64,000 nt of DNA from Phoronis australis (Eukaryota; Phoronida; Phoronidae). The stretch lies in contig NMRA01000065.1 of assembly GCA_002633005.1 (NCBI GenBank), forward strand, positions 760,894 through 824,893. Direction: 5' to 3'. The position numbers and the translations under genes are program-made. Below are positions 45,050 to 58,139 of the stretch, in pieces. Under the pieces are notes generated by a model, which had not been told where the DNA came from, did not search any database, and saw only the letters and a list, made by a program, of their open reading frames with translations. How positions within the stretch are numbered: the first letter of the stretch is position 1; each line of letters begins with the position of its first letter.

Positions 45050-45385
45050 CTTACTATCCTATATCACACACATAGCAATAGCACGTCTGAACCCTCAGAC
45101 CTCACGGCGGAAACTCCCTAACTCTGAACTGCTGCTCTACAGGGATTCTGAAACGGGAAACTCCCGGAATGTGATGTAACTTCCACGTGACGTCACTACC
45201 ATAGATTCGCTACAGCCTCAAGCAGCCAACATTAACATTTTACAGAAGTAATTATAACCTTGAGGGGAATTTTTAATCATTGAAGGTCCTGATTAGAGAG
45301 TTGATTTTTAAATATTTTTTTCCTGAGGCATGTCTGAGAGGAATGGGGCTGACATTCGGCCCAAGCAAAAGGCATCGAAGGCCAT
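45050..45385. promoter_or_regulatory. Putative bidirectional promoter of TPK1 and LETMD1
   Basis: This interval separates the 5' side of TPK1 (minus) from the first candidate LETMD1 coding exon (plus). It is richer in CpG than the surrounding introns. It contains CACGTGACGTCAC at 45184-45196, which merges an E-box (CACGTG) and a perfect CRE (TGACGTCA, 45188-45195). A possible minus-strand 5' UTR donor (ATA|GTAAGTC) lies near 45050. Transcription start sites cannot be placed. Confidence 0.45.
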
Positions 45386-48300
45386 ATGCTCCATATGCAT
45401 ATCCAACATGATCAAAAATTTAACCTCAAGTTTAAAACCACTTTTCTACAAAGCGTCAATTGTGGTTACGCACTTGAGCTACAAAAACCTTTCCCTTCAA
45501 CTCAGGCTCTGCCGCTGTGTCTTCAGTCCGACTCAGGTGCTCAGTCAAGTTCGTTCAGGTGAGTGAACGAATGCCCCGTAGCCGTAGGTGTGCGTCTTTG
45601 AAGCTCATCAGGTTCGATTACGGGTTGGGGAATTGATTTAAGTTCGCAAGACCTATAGTGTTCTCAAAATTCTTGAAATTTCCAGAAACAAACCTGAGTT
45701 TAAGAGAAGGTGACGGAGAGGTTTCCATACGTTTGACATGCCGAGAAGCTTCACTCAACATACTTCCGGGTTTCCCTTTTATGAATCTTCTTTTTGGGAG
45801 AGTAAAGCATTTCCGGTCCTACACACCGCTAAATGCACTAGGCCTAGGGTTCTATGATGCATTGTATGAACACAGCTGGTCTCACCCGCACAGGCGTCCG
45901 CATTTATAAACCATGCCTAAGGTAACGAATGGGAATATGTCTAAACAACATTAGCAATCTTAAGAAGTAACCCAACTATTTATCTTATTTCTGAAACGCT
46001 TAGGTAACACTGACAGACAGTGAAAGGGCACATTCTTATGATCTTTCTCCTCGGCGCTCGGCCTCGACTTCATGGAAAGTCCACGTTCGCGCCTACGGCG
46101 ACGATTATCGAACTGCAGTGTTCTCCACAATCAAAAATTCTAAACAGGCCACCTCTACAACCACTTTGTAAGTTGAGATAGTGCTGTGTATGCATACTAG
46201 AAGTGATCAACACACAAAAACGCTGTTTTTAAACGGGTTAGAGCCTTAGAGGCAAATCCCGCGATCTGCTTTAATTTTAATAGCACCATGGACGGTGCAC
46301 CATAGGGAGCTATAGCCCCACTTTTTTCAGTGCTGCGCCGTCCGGTTTATGGGTGGTGCACCACAGGGGGGGGCTATGGCCCCTCACTTTTTCAATGCTG
46401 CTCTGCCCATGTGCACGCAAGTGATGGATTACTCTGGAACTGTTCATCCAAGTGGGAATTGCCACTTAGCAAACGATTTAGAGAGATTTGATACGACTAG
46501 AAAATTCACAACACTCCTCACTGCTTTTTTGGGGGCACTGATCAGTTGTAGCAGTACCTAATTTAGAGAACCAGGCAATCACTGTATAATGGGCCTGTTA
46601 TTCAGTGGATGAAACTGATTCTCAAAATCAGGCATCGCTTTATGTGACCAGTGCCTTTTTGGGAGGTGAGTCACTCGGCCTTTTGTGTTTTGCATGTGCC
46701 CTTCTAGATCATAGACTATATCATTGTTCGACACCAACGACGTAGAAAAATCCACATGCTAATGGCAGCTATTGAACACAGACTGCTGTCGGTGAATTTC
46801 CTGTTCTAGGTGTAACAACTTGCTAGTTCTCTTTGTGCTGCTAGATGGTCAGTGGCCAGCCCACAGGTATCACTTAATTTTCCTCTTGAAATTTTTTTAC
46901 AGCGGTGTTACTGATTGGCTAGTCAAATTCTCAACAGGCAGCACTTTACGCTAACAAACTGGTGTGACTGATGGACTGAAGTGTAAATATGGTCTGTTGT
47001 ACAGACAAATCAGTGCTTAAAATTCATGTTCAGGAAATGTGAATCCTAGAAATTGTGGGTGTGCCTTTTCAGAGTGCATCTTTCTACAGTGGATGACTTT
47101 TGTGTACGATACTGTCCTGTATGTATAGCACACTGGTTAAATCGGTCAGATATGTGTTTATTGCACATGTATGTGCTTCAAGCACGCAGCTATTTTGAAA
47201 AATCACTGCAGAAACGAAATAGTTACTGCAACGCCACTTGCATAACAAGGATAAAAATTGTTCACAGTCCGCCATTTTTTCACAGTGTTGTAAAGCTAAC
47301 CAATGACTGCTGCTGACATTACAACAACCAATGTTAAAGCACGTGCCACTGCGTGATACCTGCGTGATGCCTTAGCAAGTGGGGGACCAGCGAGGGTGTA
47401 ACAACAACATAGGCAGCCTCTCTAAATTGCTTGCCAAGTGGTAATTATACCACTTGTTTCTGTACTACCTGCTTTGTTTATTTAATCATTTTGAGGCTGT
47501 CTAAATGCTTCCATTTCATCCTATTTTGTACTAAACTTCCATGTAAATTATTTTCCGAAAATAAAGTTTTATTGATGCAATGAAACACTCAAGAGTTAAA
47601 ATGTTGAATTTCCAGTGGTGGTGTTTAGCTGAGTGTGGTCAGCAACCCAAATGTATAGAATATAAAAATATCCAAGATGCAGTACTCAGCTATATCAGTT
47701 TTTTTGTCACTTTTTTCTTGTGGCCAGATTGCTTTCAAAAAAACCTGCTGTGAAAACTCCAGGAGCAACACAGAACTATATAGTCAGTGTGTACACACGA
47801 TATGTGGCGTGGTATGAGAGCCACCTAGAGAAGAAGTTTCCTAAAGCCTATGAAGTCTACCAACTGTTTAAGATAGGTAAGTGAACCTCAGATTTTGTAA
47901 CCAAGCTCTTGCCTCTTCAGCAAAGTACGAAGTCTCACAAAATAAACAGAATTACTAGTTAACCAGATGAGACCATCATTGAAATGTTTGTTTCTCTCGC
48001 CCTGCCCTCACTCTCTGATATGGGTTGGATTGTTGTTGAAATATTTTGTTTTTGTTCTATTCATTGTTGGGGCACCATCATTTTTGTTGAAAAATCACTG
48101 TTTATATGTCCTTATCCCATCAGGCATGAAAACATTTTATAACGATACAAAGTGCTATCTTGGTGTGACCAGAGCTATGAGTGCGAGAACGCCATTGACG
48201 GAATTCACTAGAAAGGAACTTCAGACTTATCGTCAGGTAGGCTTATATACCACAAACTTAAGCATATTTGATCGTACTCCCCAAGGTAAAAAAGTCTGTG

Positions 48301-51300
48301 CTGCAGTCCTTTATGTCATGCCATTAGTTGCCTTGGAAACGCTTTGTGAATTTTATGAACATATGACAGCTGTCTGAAAGATGTGAGTTTGTGAGGTGGA
48401 TAGATTTTTTTCGAAGCCCTCCACGTTCAAGTTCCACCCTGGATTGTCAATAAAGAGTACAAATTTATGTCTCAGTTTTCAATTGACAATTCAGGGTGTT
48501 TCACAAATGAGGACCTGATTTAAAATTTCTGAAACTCACTGTATTTAGACTTTTAGCATGTTGTTTTACTGCTCTTTCAAATAAATGCTAAATGACTGGT
48601 CTTGCCACTCACACATCCACAGTATTATAGTTATGGAAGTTGAAAATTCTTGAAAATAAAGTTGCTTTGTTTCAGTTTCCCAGTGATATCTGGAAGGTGA
48701 TGCCTATATTATTTATTGGTGCTCTACCATTTGGGGTATATTTGGTTTTGCCACTAGGGTAAGTGTCTTTTGATTACCTGCTTCCATCTGCCCTTTTGTC
48801 ATGAAACTTAACTGTCTGTTTCTCATGGCCAAGGAATAATGTATTGAAATTCCTATTGTTTTCTGGAAGTTGTTAAGAAAAGGAATTGGTCGACAGTTAG
48901 TTGATCTCTGAAGAGTTCAGTCATAGAATTTTCTTCTGAAGTTTTACTAATTTTATGATGAGAGGATATTTGGGAAATAATACAGTGGCTGGACTGATTT
49001 CCGAATACTTTGACTGGTTCAGTGGAACACCAAGTCCTGTAGCTGTATTAGATAATCCTGCATCCACACCTTTTATGTGATCACAAATCCTTGACAAGAT
49101 TGTCTATAAAACTGTGTTCAAAGTCATGTGGAATTTTTGTGTGAACGCAAATAATCCGCTGAAAACTAGCGTTCACATAGGTAGGCATCCAACTGTTGTG
49201 GTACAAGTTATTTAATGTGAAAAATGATAATATTCTAACCAATCACATGTGATCACCATGGACAAACACAGCCTAACCACAAACCACGTCATTAGAGTTT
49301 AGACTTCTCTCAGTAAAATGGGAGATTTGTTATTTGATTTGGTGGTGGATGATAAATATAAGAAAGATCAAATGCTGGACGAATGTTCACTTGCAATTGC
49401 TTTTAGATGATGGATCAAACATCGGACCTGACTTCTGATCAAACTCCATATGAATGATGTAAAAGTCATAAATTGTCTAGCCAATGAATAGCTGTTATCG
49501 TATAGACTAGCAGGTTGTGGAGCGCTGTATCTGGACTCACAAATTGGTCATAGACTGAATCATAACTTGCCTGACTGTTCTCGTTTAGACTGAAGTACCC
49601 AAAACAGTTGCTCAGCCATCAGTTCTGGTCACGTGACCAGTTCCGTGAATTCTCACTGCATTATCACCAGCAACGGCTGAAAGAGTACCCACACGTCCTT
49701 CATCATGTGACAAGAGCAGCCAGTCACATTCCAGACCCTAGTCTCCGCACATTGTTTTACACATTGATATTAGATAAGGTACCAGCAGTGCAGACCACAA
49801 GCTTTACAATCAATTGCTATAAAGAGGTTACTTCCCTTTGGGAATTACGATAAAGGTTCTCCTGTTTGGGACAGTGAAAAATTAATTATTTTGACCAAGG
49901 TCGGACCTTGTACCAAATTTTAAAAATCGACAATATTGGTCATCCGATATTCAAGAATTATGTTCAGCGACTTAAGATCATTCACCTCAGTGTTACGCAC
50001 TATGGGACGCGTGACAATGTTGCATCTTTGGCTATTTTTATTAATATTATGAAGTGCCAAGTCTATTTTCAGGTTCTGTTGACACAAAATGCAGAATTGA
50101 GAAATTTGATGAGCACCAAAATAGCCCATGTCCCAGTCTTCAGAATCTAGAACATTCAAATTTATCTTGAATTTTGGTGTCCCAACTTTTAGAGACTGTG
50201 TTCAAATTGGACAATTTTTAACGTATTATGTTCTATGATTGTTTAAATTCCAAAATTATTTTACATTAATTTTCCAATGAACAGACTTATATTAAGCAAA
50301 TCATGAACTTCTTGTTTTGTTTTCGAACGTAAATTAATAAAAATGTACCTGAATTAATGTTTTAATGACCATTACTCATCAAGTGTTTCTTAACTTACAT
50401 TTAAGTTACAACACAAGCAACACGTGATGGTACTACATGTAGAATGTTGGTAAAATAACTTTTCAATTTCTTAATACAGGTCCTGAGTGCTTCTATCAGA
50501 TATTCCCAGTAATAAATCTTAACTACAATCATCGTTAATATAGTGAAGTGAATGTTTTCCAATTAGCTGGTCTTAATTGATGAGAAGACTTACGATTTAC
50601 TAACTGCTAACAATTGCAGGGTTGATTTTTTAGTTGTCATGATCTTTTTTCTTCGCATAGTTTTTGATAAAGGAATTGAGTCACTTGAGACGGTTCTGAA
50701 AGGGCACAAAACAATCTTTGGTGACGTTCTTTTTTTCTTTTCAGATTGACAAAGGAAGTAGCCCTTATGTGGATGAACTTATTGAAGTGCAGGCTGCTTT
50801 TAGTGCTAAACCTCTTGCACTTAAGTATATATCATACATACATGAGGTATTGACTAAATTCTGTGTTTTTGGGTTGGTGAATTTCCATAACAGATTACTA
50901 CATTTTCACTGGACATTGTCCTGCACACATTATGTAATACTCACTTAGTGAAAGGGACATTATTGACAACAAAATTGATTTTCTGAGATCAGCCTCAGTG
51001 TGGAATAGAACTTGTAACCCCTGCAGTTTCAGTCTAATGCTTTGCTGGTGGAACTAAATTCCTCTTGATAAATGGAACAGTATTTTTAATTAGACATTTA
51101 ACTGGTGAATTTGTTGGTGAATATCTGGCAGACAACGGTGATTTGACATAAAATCACAAAAACACAAAGTCAACTAGATTTCGTTGTTTTATAGCTCATG
51201 TCTAAGCTGCCTAATAACTGCACCAATAGTTCCCAAAATGTGGGCGGTAAAACCAGTAAGATCCCTTTAATCCTGTTGATATTACTTCTGAGTGTGATTT

Positions 51301-54300
51301 GAGCTAAAGCCCTGTGCAGGGTCATTTTTGAACCATTGTTTTGGATCCAATTTTGGAGTAGTTATTATTCCTGAATACACATGGTTATAACACCATGGAG
51401 TGAAGGAAGTTGGTTGATTTCCTTTATGGTAAGGTTCACCGGTGCTAACTTGATTTTTGAGTTTGAAGTTTGCGAGTTTGGCGTAAACGATGTAACTAAT
51501 ACTGCGTGTCCCTATGATGTTGTTTATTTACATGGGGTCAGCCGTCTTTAGATACAAGAAAGTGTGATTCTGAGATAATAATGTACACAGTGTTGTAGTT
51601 TCACTATGACTGAGTGTAACTTACGCTGTACTGTCAACTTTCTAGAGTATACTAATTTGCCGTTTCCTTGTGGTTCATCTGAATGTATTGTTGCTTTGGA
51701 CAAAGGCCAACCTCATTTACCGTTATTCTTCACCTATTTAACACAAAATGTGGTGGTCAAAATTTTATTTTTGTCAAATTTCTCAACAAAAATAACAGTT
51801 AAGAAAATTTTATTCTGTTGATAGCGTCGTTTGTATTGTGATGATGTCATGAAATATCATTTGGTTTATTTTTTTGTTTCCAGTTTTACGGACAAAGAAG
51901 CAGCTTTTGGAAAATAGAAAAATGACTATTTTGGCAATTATTTTTGTGCAAATTAAGTGTGAAATTACTGTAATCTTGTTTGCCCTATCTCTATCTTTAG
52001 AGGTCAAAGTGCTGCTTCAGTGACAATCTCTAGCTGCAAACTTTACCTCCCTCTGTTGGTCCCTCTGTTGTCGCTGTTACTATCCGACTAATCTTGTTGT
52101 TCTGTATGTAATCATACTCAACAGCTTTATTTGCAAGCGTGCTACTCTTTTATAGTACAATGAGTCATTCGGTATTACTTTACTATTCCTTGTTTTACCC
52201 AAACTGTGTGGATGTTGAGTCATGAATTCAGTTGATACTAGCCTTATGTTCATCATGAATCCATGAACATCATTTCCTGTTCTTTCGAACCTTTTTACGG
52301 TTTGATTCTTGTGAGTTATGATTCAGTTGTGCCACCTGTTGGCTGGGTATGCAGAGACACACATTTTCTGTTTTCTTTGGTTTGTTTTATTCTGTTTTAG
52401 CCGGATGATGTCCCACAATCCACTGTAATACGATTTTCATTTACCTTTTTACTGATAGCAAAATGTGATGTGTGTGCATCGCAAAGCACAGATTTGTGGG
52501 ATTCGAGTCCTAATCCAGAAAATGTCAAGTGGGCGATTGTCTGCTCAGTAAGCTGGCAGTTGATTTTGGATGGATGGTGCCTGTTCACACGTACCTATGA
52601 TAAAGCGAACATCTGGGTGCTTGAAATACTGTTGAAACGAATAGTCTACAGATCGTATGCACGTCTGCTGCTTGGGATGACCACTACCCCACAATCCCTT
52701 GTGAATATGACATCTATCGCTATCAGTGGAAAGATCAATTTATTTGTAAAAAAGTCAATTATGAATGTCGTCTGCTCTTCTTACTTACAGAGACATCTTA
52801 GTAAAAGTCTGGACATGCCCACCAACAAAAAGAAACTATTGTCTCACGGAACGTTAATCAAGCACATTGATCTGGCCACCAACAGGGAGGGCTATGATTC
52901 ACTGACAGAGACAGAGCTAGAACATGTATGTACCGCGTTCATCTTAACTGTGTAATCACTAGTTAAGTGTATCAATGATGGCATTTTCGTTGGGGGAAAT
53001 AAAGTCTCGTAGATAAACTCCAAAATGTTGCTATTGATGGTAAAATTTTGCCAATTTAGGACACAACATGGCTGATAACTGAAATTTAATTTTGTTTTCA
53101 TAAAAGATTAGAGAGTACAAAGCACCAAATTAACATCTCAAGTTCGATGCCGTTTGGTAGTTTCAATTGGAAAATTTTGAGGTATTTCTTCTCATTGAAA
53201 ATCAGTAGTCTCCTTTTAAGAGGCCAAGTGAATTTAGACCAAAATTTTCAGCTTTTTTGAAAACTGCTGAAGTTGACTTACAGTCAGACAATTTTTTGAA
53301 AATTATAGACACTCATAAATAGGTTAGAAGTCCTTGGAAATGACAAAAGTGCAGTTTTGTCAATTATTTTTGTTTGAACTTGGAGAAATGTTAATTAAAC
53401 TGTAATATAATTGTAAAACATATTAGTGCTATATAAATACTTCAACTTGTTTTGATTGTTATCAAAGTTACAAGTTGGCTTCTTACCAATTTCAAATTAA
53501 TTTGGTTAAAAGGCATTGACATTTAATTTTCCATGAGAAATGCAACATTGGCAGTAAATTTGTTGCAGGAGTCTTCAATTGTGCGACAAACCACTTTTTA
53601 ACACTAGCTGTTCGTGTATGGATCTTACTTTAAGTGAATCCTGAAGTCATTTCTGCTGCATTGAAGGGATACTTCTTTTCAATCCACCCTGTATTTGGTT
53701 ACTAACCCTGTCTGTTTCAGATGTGTTTTGTACGGGGTCTAAATCCACTTCATTCATCAAGAAAGGAACTCGAGCAATTCCTCATATCATGGTACCATCT
53801 TAGCCTAGTAACAACAGGTAAGTACAATGTTTTACATTAATTTTTTAGTGCACTCTGCAAAGAACGTGTGAAATTTTATTTTATCGAATTTCTCGAACAA
53901 AACCAAAGATTAAGAGATTTTAGTTTGTCAGCTGTTTTGTGTCGAGATTTCATTTCACAAGGTAATCAGAAAAGTAGAAAATGACAATGTCGGCAGTCTA
54001 AAGCCTTGGCTGCATTTTCAAAATTTATCTTGCTTGTTTTGTATGATTGCTGGTTCAAAAATACACTGCTTCTTTAACTATATGCTTTCATGTAATCAAC
54101 CTATCTTGGCTCATCATAATGCGAAAGCAATAGAATTCTTTTCTACCTGGCATTATTATTGTTTGATTTGTTTCTGAACACAGTACTGATGGAGTCAATG
54201 TTTTTTAGAGTCCAATATGTCCATGTTGCTTCATGCTCCGGTCCTACTCAACTCGAACCATCCTCACAACAGGGACACCAAGTTGTCTGAGTGGAGGAAT

Positions 54301-54330
54301 GAAGATTCATCTGGAGGCACCAGTGGCTGA
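45386..54330 (+). CDS. LETMD1: LETM1 domain-containing protein 1
   Basis: Nine exons: 45386-45558, 47728-47876, 48124-48236, 48676-48758, 49589-49778, 50745-50846, 52791-52925, 53721-53817 and 54209-54330 (stop TGA). Phases agree throughout and give 387 residues; human LETMD1 has 360. Conserved landmarks are a KKFPKAYEVYQLFKIG-like segment, a hydrophobic membrane segment (WKVMPILFIGALPFGVYLVL), YPKQLLSHQFWS, a helical LETM1-like (ribosome-binding-like) region, CFVRGLNPLHSSRKELEQFL, and a C-terminal SNMSMLLHAPVLL. The family resides in mitochondria (inner membrane) and is linked to mitochondrial structure and thermogenic metabolism in mammals. Exons 2-9 are firm. Exon 1 is weaker: it is chosen because its frame fits the phase of exon 2, but an overlapping frame looks more like a mitochondrial presequence. 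A possible polyadenylation signal is AATAAA at 55226-55231. Confidence 0.9.
46275..46410 (+). repeat. Two-unit GC-rich dispersed repeat, copy 2
   Basis: This is the second locus of the repeat at 15930-16090, with GCTATAGCCCCACTTTTTTC, AGTGCTGCGCCGTCC, GGTGCACCACAGGGGG and CTATGGCCCCTCAC. It lies in LETMD1 intron 1. Confidence 0.6.
51727..51960 (+). repeat. Unclassified dispersed repeat ("ATGGCCGACAAG" family), plus copy in a LETMD1 intron
   Basis: It starts CTTCACCTATTTAACACAAA, continues with a diverged core and AAAATTTTATTTTTGTCAAA, and ends with AAAATGACTATTTTGGCAAT. The order is the same as in the copy at 42235-42450 (minus). Its open frame at 51606-51821 is not a gene. Confidence 0.55.
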
Positions 54331-55600
54331 CTTCCTGGACAGCCTGCATAGCACGAGTGATGTGCTCTTGTTGAAGATACTGCACCGCATGTGTTGACTT
54401 CTTCCGTCACAGAAGATGATGGTCTGGTTTCAAATCATTTTCAATGTATTTTTGCGATCATCATACCACCAAATTCCCATTGTGGTGCTTTGAGATATTC
54501 AAATGACTTCTGCAAAAAAGTCTAAAATCTGAAAATGTTGACTCTATGAATGAATGAGAATTACCAAGTATGATTTTGGGCGTGCTCTCAAGTGTCAAGC
54601 TGGTTATAAGCTGTCAAGTATCAGCCTTCTATCAAAAGAGTAACATTTGATTTTAGTTAGATTTTATTTGCCGAAAGCAATATTGCTATCCAAATAACCT
54701 GGTTCTGTGTCTTCTGAATGCTATTCCTGAACGCATCAAAATTCCGATCGACAGATGTCACTAATTCATGAAAAGTAGTCCAGACATAGTTATCATGTTT
54801 AATAATTGGCACACAGCATGAGCGCATAACAGAGTGAGAGTTTTTAAGTCAGTGATGATAGTGAGTCCAGTTTATAGTACCTCAAGTCCCTATTATTGCA
54901 TGACAACCATTCTGCAACTTTGCTGTGCTGTAGCTGAAAGGTTGGCTGAAATGTTTTTTTTGAACATATGATGACCAGCTGAGTAAATTTAAATGTAACA
55001 CAGTCACACCTCATTCACCAGAGAGAATAGATATATTTCAGTACCAGGTCAACAACAGTTCTATATTTGATTCAGTTCCTCATTACATCTCAGTTTCAAA
55101 CGAACGCTTGTCATTTTTTTGTTCTCTAAGCCAATCGCTAACAAACTTCCTGCAGGCCAAGAAACACGCATCCTTACTCATGTCACCCACGTCACAATAG
55201 CGATTTAACATCTCATCAAAATGACAATAAAGCAACACAGTTGGCAATGGCAGTATATGCTATTACACTACTTTTAGTTAAATCTCACCAATTGGGACAA
55301 ATATATATGTCCCGGTCAGGGGCAGAAATCTTTTTGTACTGATGGCCAATAGGTGGCTTGCAGATCAGACTTAAAATGTTTGTAATTGTGACAAAGACAA
55401 TAGCCAAAATTGATATTTTTTCATCATTTTTCAAGGGCTTCTAAAACGTTGTTGTGGATGCCCACTATTTTTCAACACATTGTCTGATGGTAGATATGCC
55501 ATAAATCTTAATAATAACAAATAATTTGATTTGGTGCTAGCTGTATTGCGCTTATTTGCCATGATATTGTATCATAGATTGGCGTGAATTTTCCAAATGG

Positions 55601-55762
55601 ATCCCATAGGTGGATCCAGTGGAGGGGTAAAGGGGGTCCGGAGCTCCCCTTTTTTCCCTTGATTTTAGTGATGTCAAATTTCAAACTGTTGACATGGACC
55701 CCTCTTTTTAAAAATATTCTTAATCTGACCCCCCTTTTTAAAAAATCCTGGATCCTTCCTTG
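55601..55762. repeat. Diverged MITE-family element
   Basis: It begins near GGTGGATCCAGTGGAGGGG and ends AAAATCCTGGATCC. G-rich sequence on the left and C-rich on the right mirror the 57275 copy. The outer CAGTGG/CCACTG ends have decayed. Confidence 0.4.
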
Positions 55763-57274
55763 GATTATGATCTCGAGCAATAATGAATTGTCAGTGCTTC
55801 CCAATCCCAGTGACCACGTTTTCTGTGTAATGTTCTGGTTGAGATGATGGCCTTTGAAAATGGCTGACCACAATTTGCATGTTGCCGTGGGCAAATAGCT
55901 TTATCGGCAATTTCCTGTCAATGACACTGAAAGTAGTCACATGTAAACCTTCTGTGGAGTAGTTACGCATGTGAAGGCCTGTTAGCACTTGACTTTGAAT
56001 TGCCAGAAGGTGACTTGAAGAAATTTCTGAGCACCTGCCCTCAAAAGTTAGCTTTTTGACCGAAGATGGGTACATAATAAGGCTAAATGCAAAGCAACTG
56101 AAAATGTCATCAAACACTGTGTAAGTAACCTTTGTTTACATGCACAAGCACCAGAGTTTTTATGCCCTTGACTTACGTCAAAGAGATTCCATGAAGTCAC
56201 TATAGACTAAGAGGTGTTTCAGTGATGGTAAATTTCTTCAATTCTTCTATTTCGTAAGTTTGCTGAATCACTACATGTGCTCGAATTTTGTCAAATTTTC
56301 TTTAGAACAAGCCAAAACTTCCTGAAATTTGATTTTTGAATAGAAGTTTTGCCATGAGTTGAAATTTCTCTTGTCGACCATATTGTCTCTCAAACCAAAG
56401 AATTTCTACCTTAAAAAGCATGCTTCTGTGTTGCAATAGCAACCAATGGATTGCCATAAATGCCGAACGAAAGAGGCTGGCGTTGTCTCACCTTCATTTC
56501 TGCTCTTTCTGTGTTAGTCATAAAATGGGAAAAGTTGTATAGATGAAGAGTTTCAGTGGACATGATTTGCCTGCGGTGTTCAGGCATAGCATAGCCTTTT
56601 TGTCTGCAACTTTTGCAAATTGCTTTCTTGCATTTTTTAAAAGTTTACGGCTTTGATAAAATTGATCAGAATTTCAGTCATCGTTGGTTAATAACAGTTG
56701 TTCAATTCGAGGATTTCATCAACTGCAATCATCCTCTTTTGGTGTCTGTTATCGTTTTGTAAACAGGTCTTTCACAGACTCTGATATCACTGTGTTTAAA
56801 AGCCAAATCTTGCATTTGAAAAAACGCCAGCAGCACTGCCAATTGAGGAACATTTGAAGTTGATGAAGTCTGCGGAATTCAAGCTGTGGTAACCATGAAA
56901 ATAAGTTTGTGTACTTTTGTTAAGAGTTGATATACAGTAGTTTTAACACTAAGGACACAACATGACAGACAATTTGAATTTTATTTTTTCACTTTTTCCA
57001 TAGCTACCATCTGACAATATTTTGAAAAATTGTAAGCATTCTCAACAGTGGCCATTAAAAATTAAATATTTAGGGCTAGAATGGTGATAAAGGGACTATA
57101 AGTTTGGCAATTATTTATGTCTGATTTTGGTAAGAGTTTACGGTTAGAGTTTCAGTTGTGCCATATTGTACTCTTTAAGTGAAGAACACATGCGATTCTC
57201 TATGACTGCACAACACCTAGTCGACGAAATTGTCGTACGGGCTGCTTGACTAAATGTTTTGCGGGATTAAATTG

Positions 57275-57432
57275 CAGTGGCGGATTTAGAGGGGGGCCAA
57301 GGGGGCCATGGCCCCCCTAAAATTCTCCCAGATTCCATTTGGCAGTTCGGGGGTGCGAATGTCTGACAGGCAAAATCCTGGCTAATACACTGCCCTGGCC
57401 CCCCCTAACTCAAAATCCTGGATCCGCCCCTG
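57275..57432. repeat. MITE-like element with terminal inverted repeats and AATTG flanks
   Basis: 158 bp. The left end CAGTGGCGGATTTAGA and the right end CCTGGATCCGCCCCTG are imperfect inverted repeats (12 of 16 positions or better). The direct flanks are AATTG at 57270-57274 and 57433-57437. It has GC-rich arms and no coding capacity, and would be mobilised by a transposase elsewhere. The same termini occur at 1-86, 5256 and 35474. Confidence 0.75.
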
Positions 57433-58139
57433 AATTGTGTGTAATTGTTAAGTTTGCTTTGTTTTGTGTTCTTGTGAATGTCATGAATAGACCATCAGAT
57501 GCAGGGCTGACACTTAGGAAAATCGACAGCGGTGAGATGCCATCTCGGATTAATAATTTTAGTTTGTGAATTTATCCTCTCGTGCTGATGGGTAGGCAAT
57601 TTTTTTATCGACCTGGTACCATTTATTTGATATTGCCCAGCCCTGGAGGTGTGGTGGCACAACCTATCCGTTATTTGACCCACATGTGTCGCTGCGTCAA
57701 TTATTTCAAGTGGCCATTACTCAGCCTTCAGTCAGTGACCAGTCATTCTGAATCTTGAAGGTGGAGCGTTACTGAAGACTACCCTGATGTTAAATTCAGC
57801 GTCCACCCAGTCATCATCACAAGGAATTTTGGGTCATTTTGTCTGAATACTTTGGTCTTGTACAATAGTTCCGTACTAGTACAAACTTCTCGGATTCATA
57901 TTTGTTAGGTGACGTGATGTGGCTAATAGGTGGTGTGCAGGCCAGACTTAAAATGTTTAACCAGTACAAACTGCAAGTAAAACATGACTTGCATATTACT
58001 TTTTGTAGGCAAGCTTTGATGTTGACATTTTTGCCACAAGTTTCCAAGAACAAAAATTTTCTGACTGATTTCAAAAGTTGTTTTCCTCCTCTTTGTACAA
58101 CAGCACAAAAACGAATCATCCTTTGACAACATTTTATTT

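Noticed and set aside
45658..45909. 83-codon plus-strand frame downstream of LETMD1 exon 1
   Set aside because: Considered as an extra LETMD1 exon to fix the phase question, but it does not resemble the family and I see no suitable splice sites around it.
52470..52955. 161-codon plus-strand frame in LETMD1
   Set aside because: Only its last part (52791-52925) is a real exon, bounded by a clear acceptor and donor; the upstream part is intron read-through.
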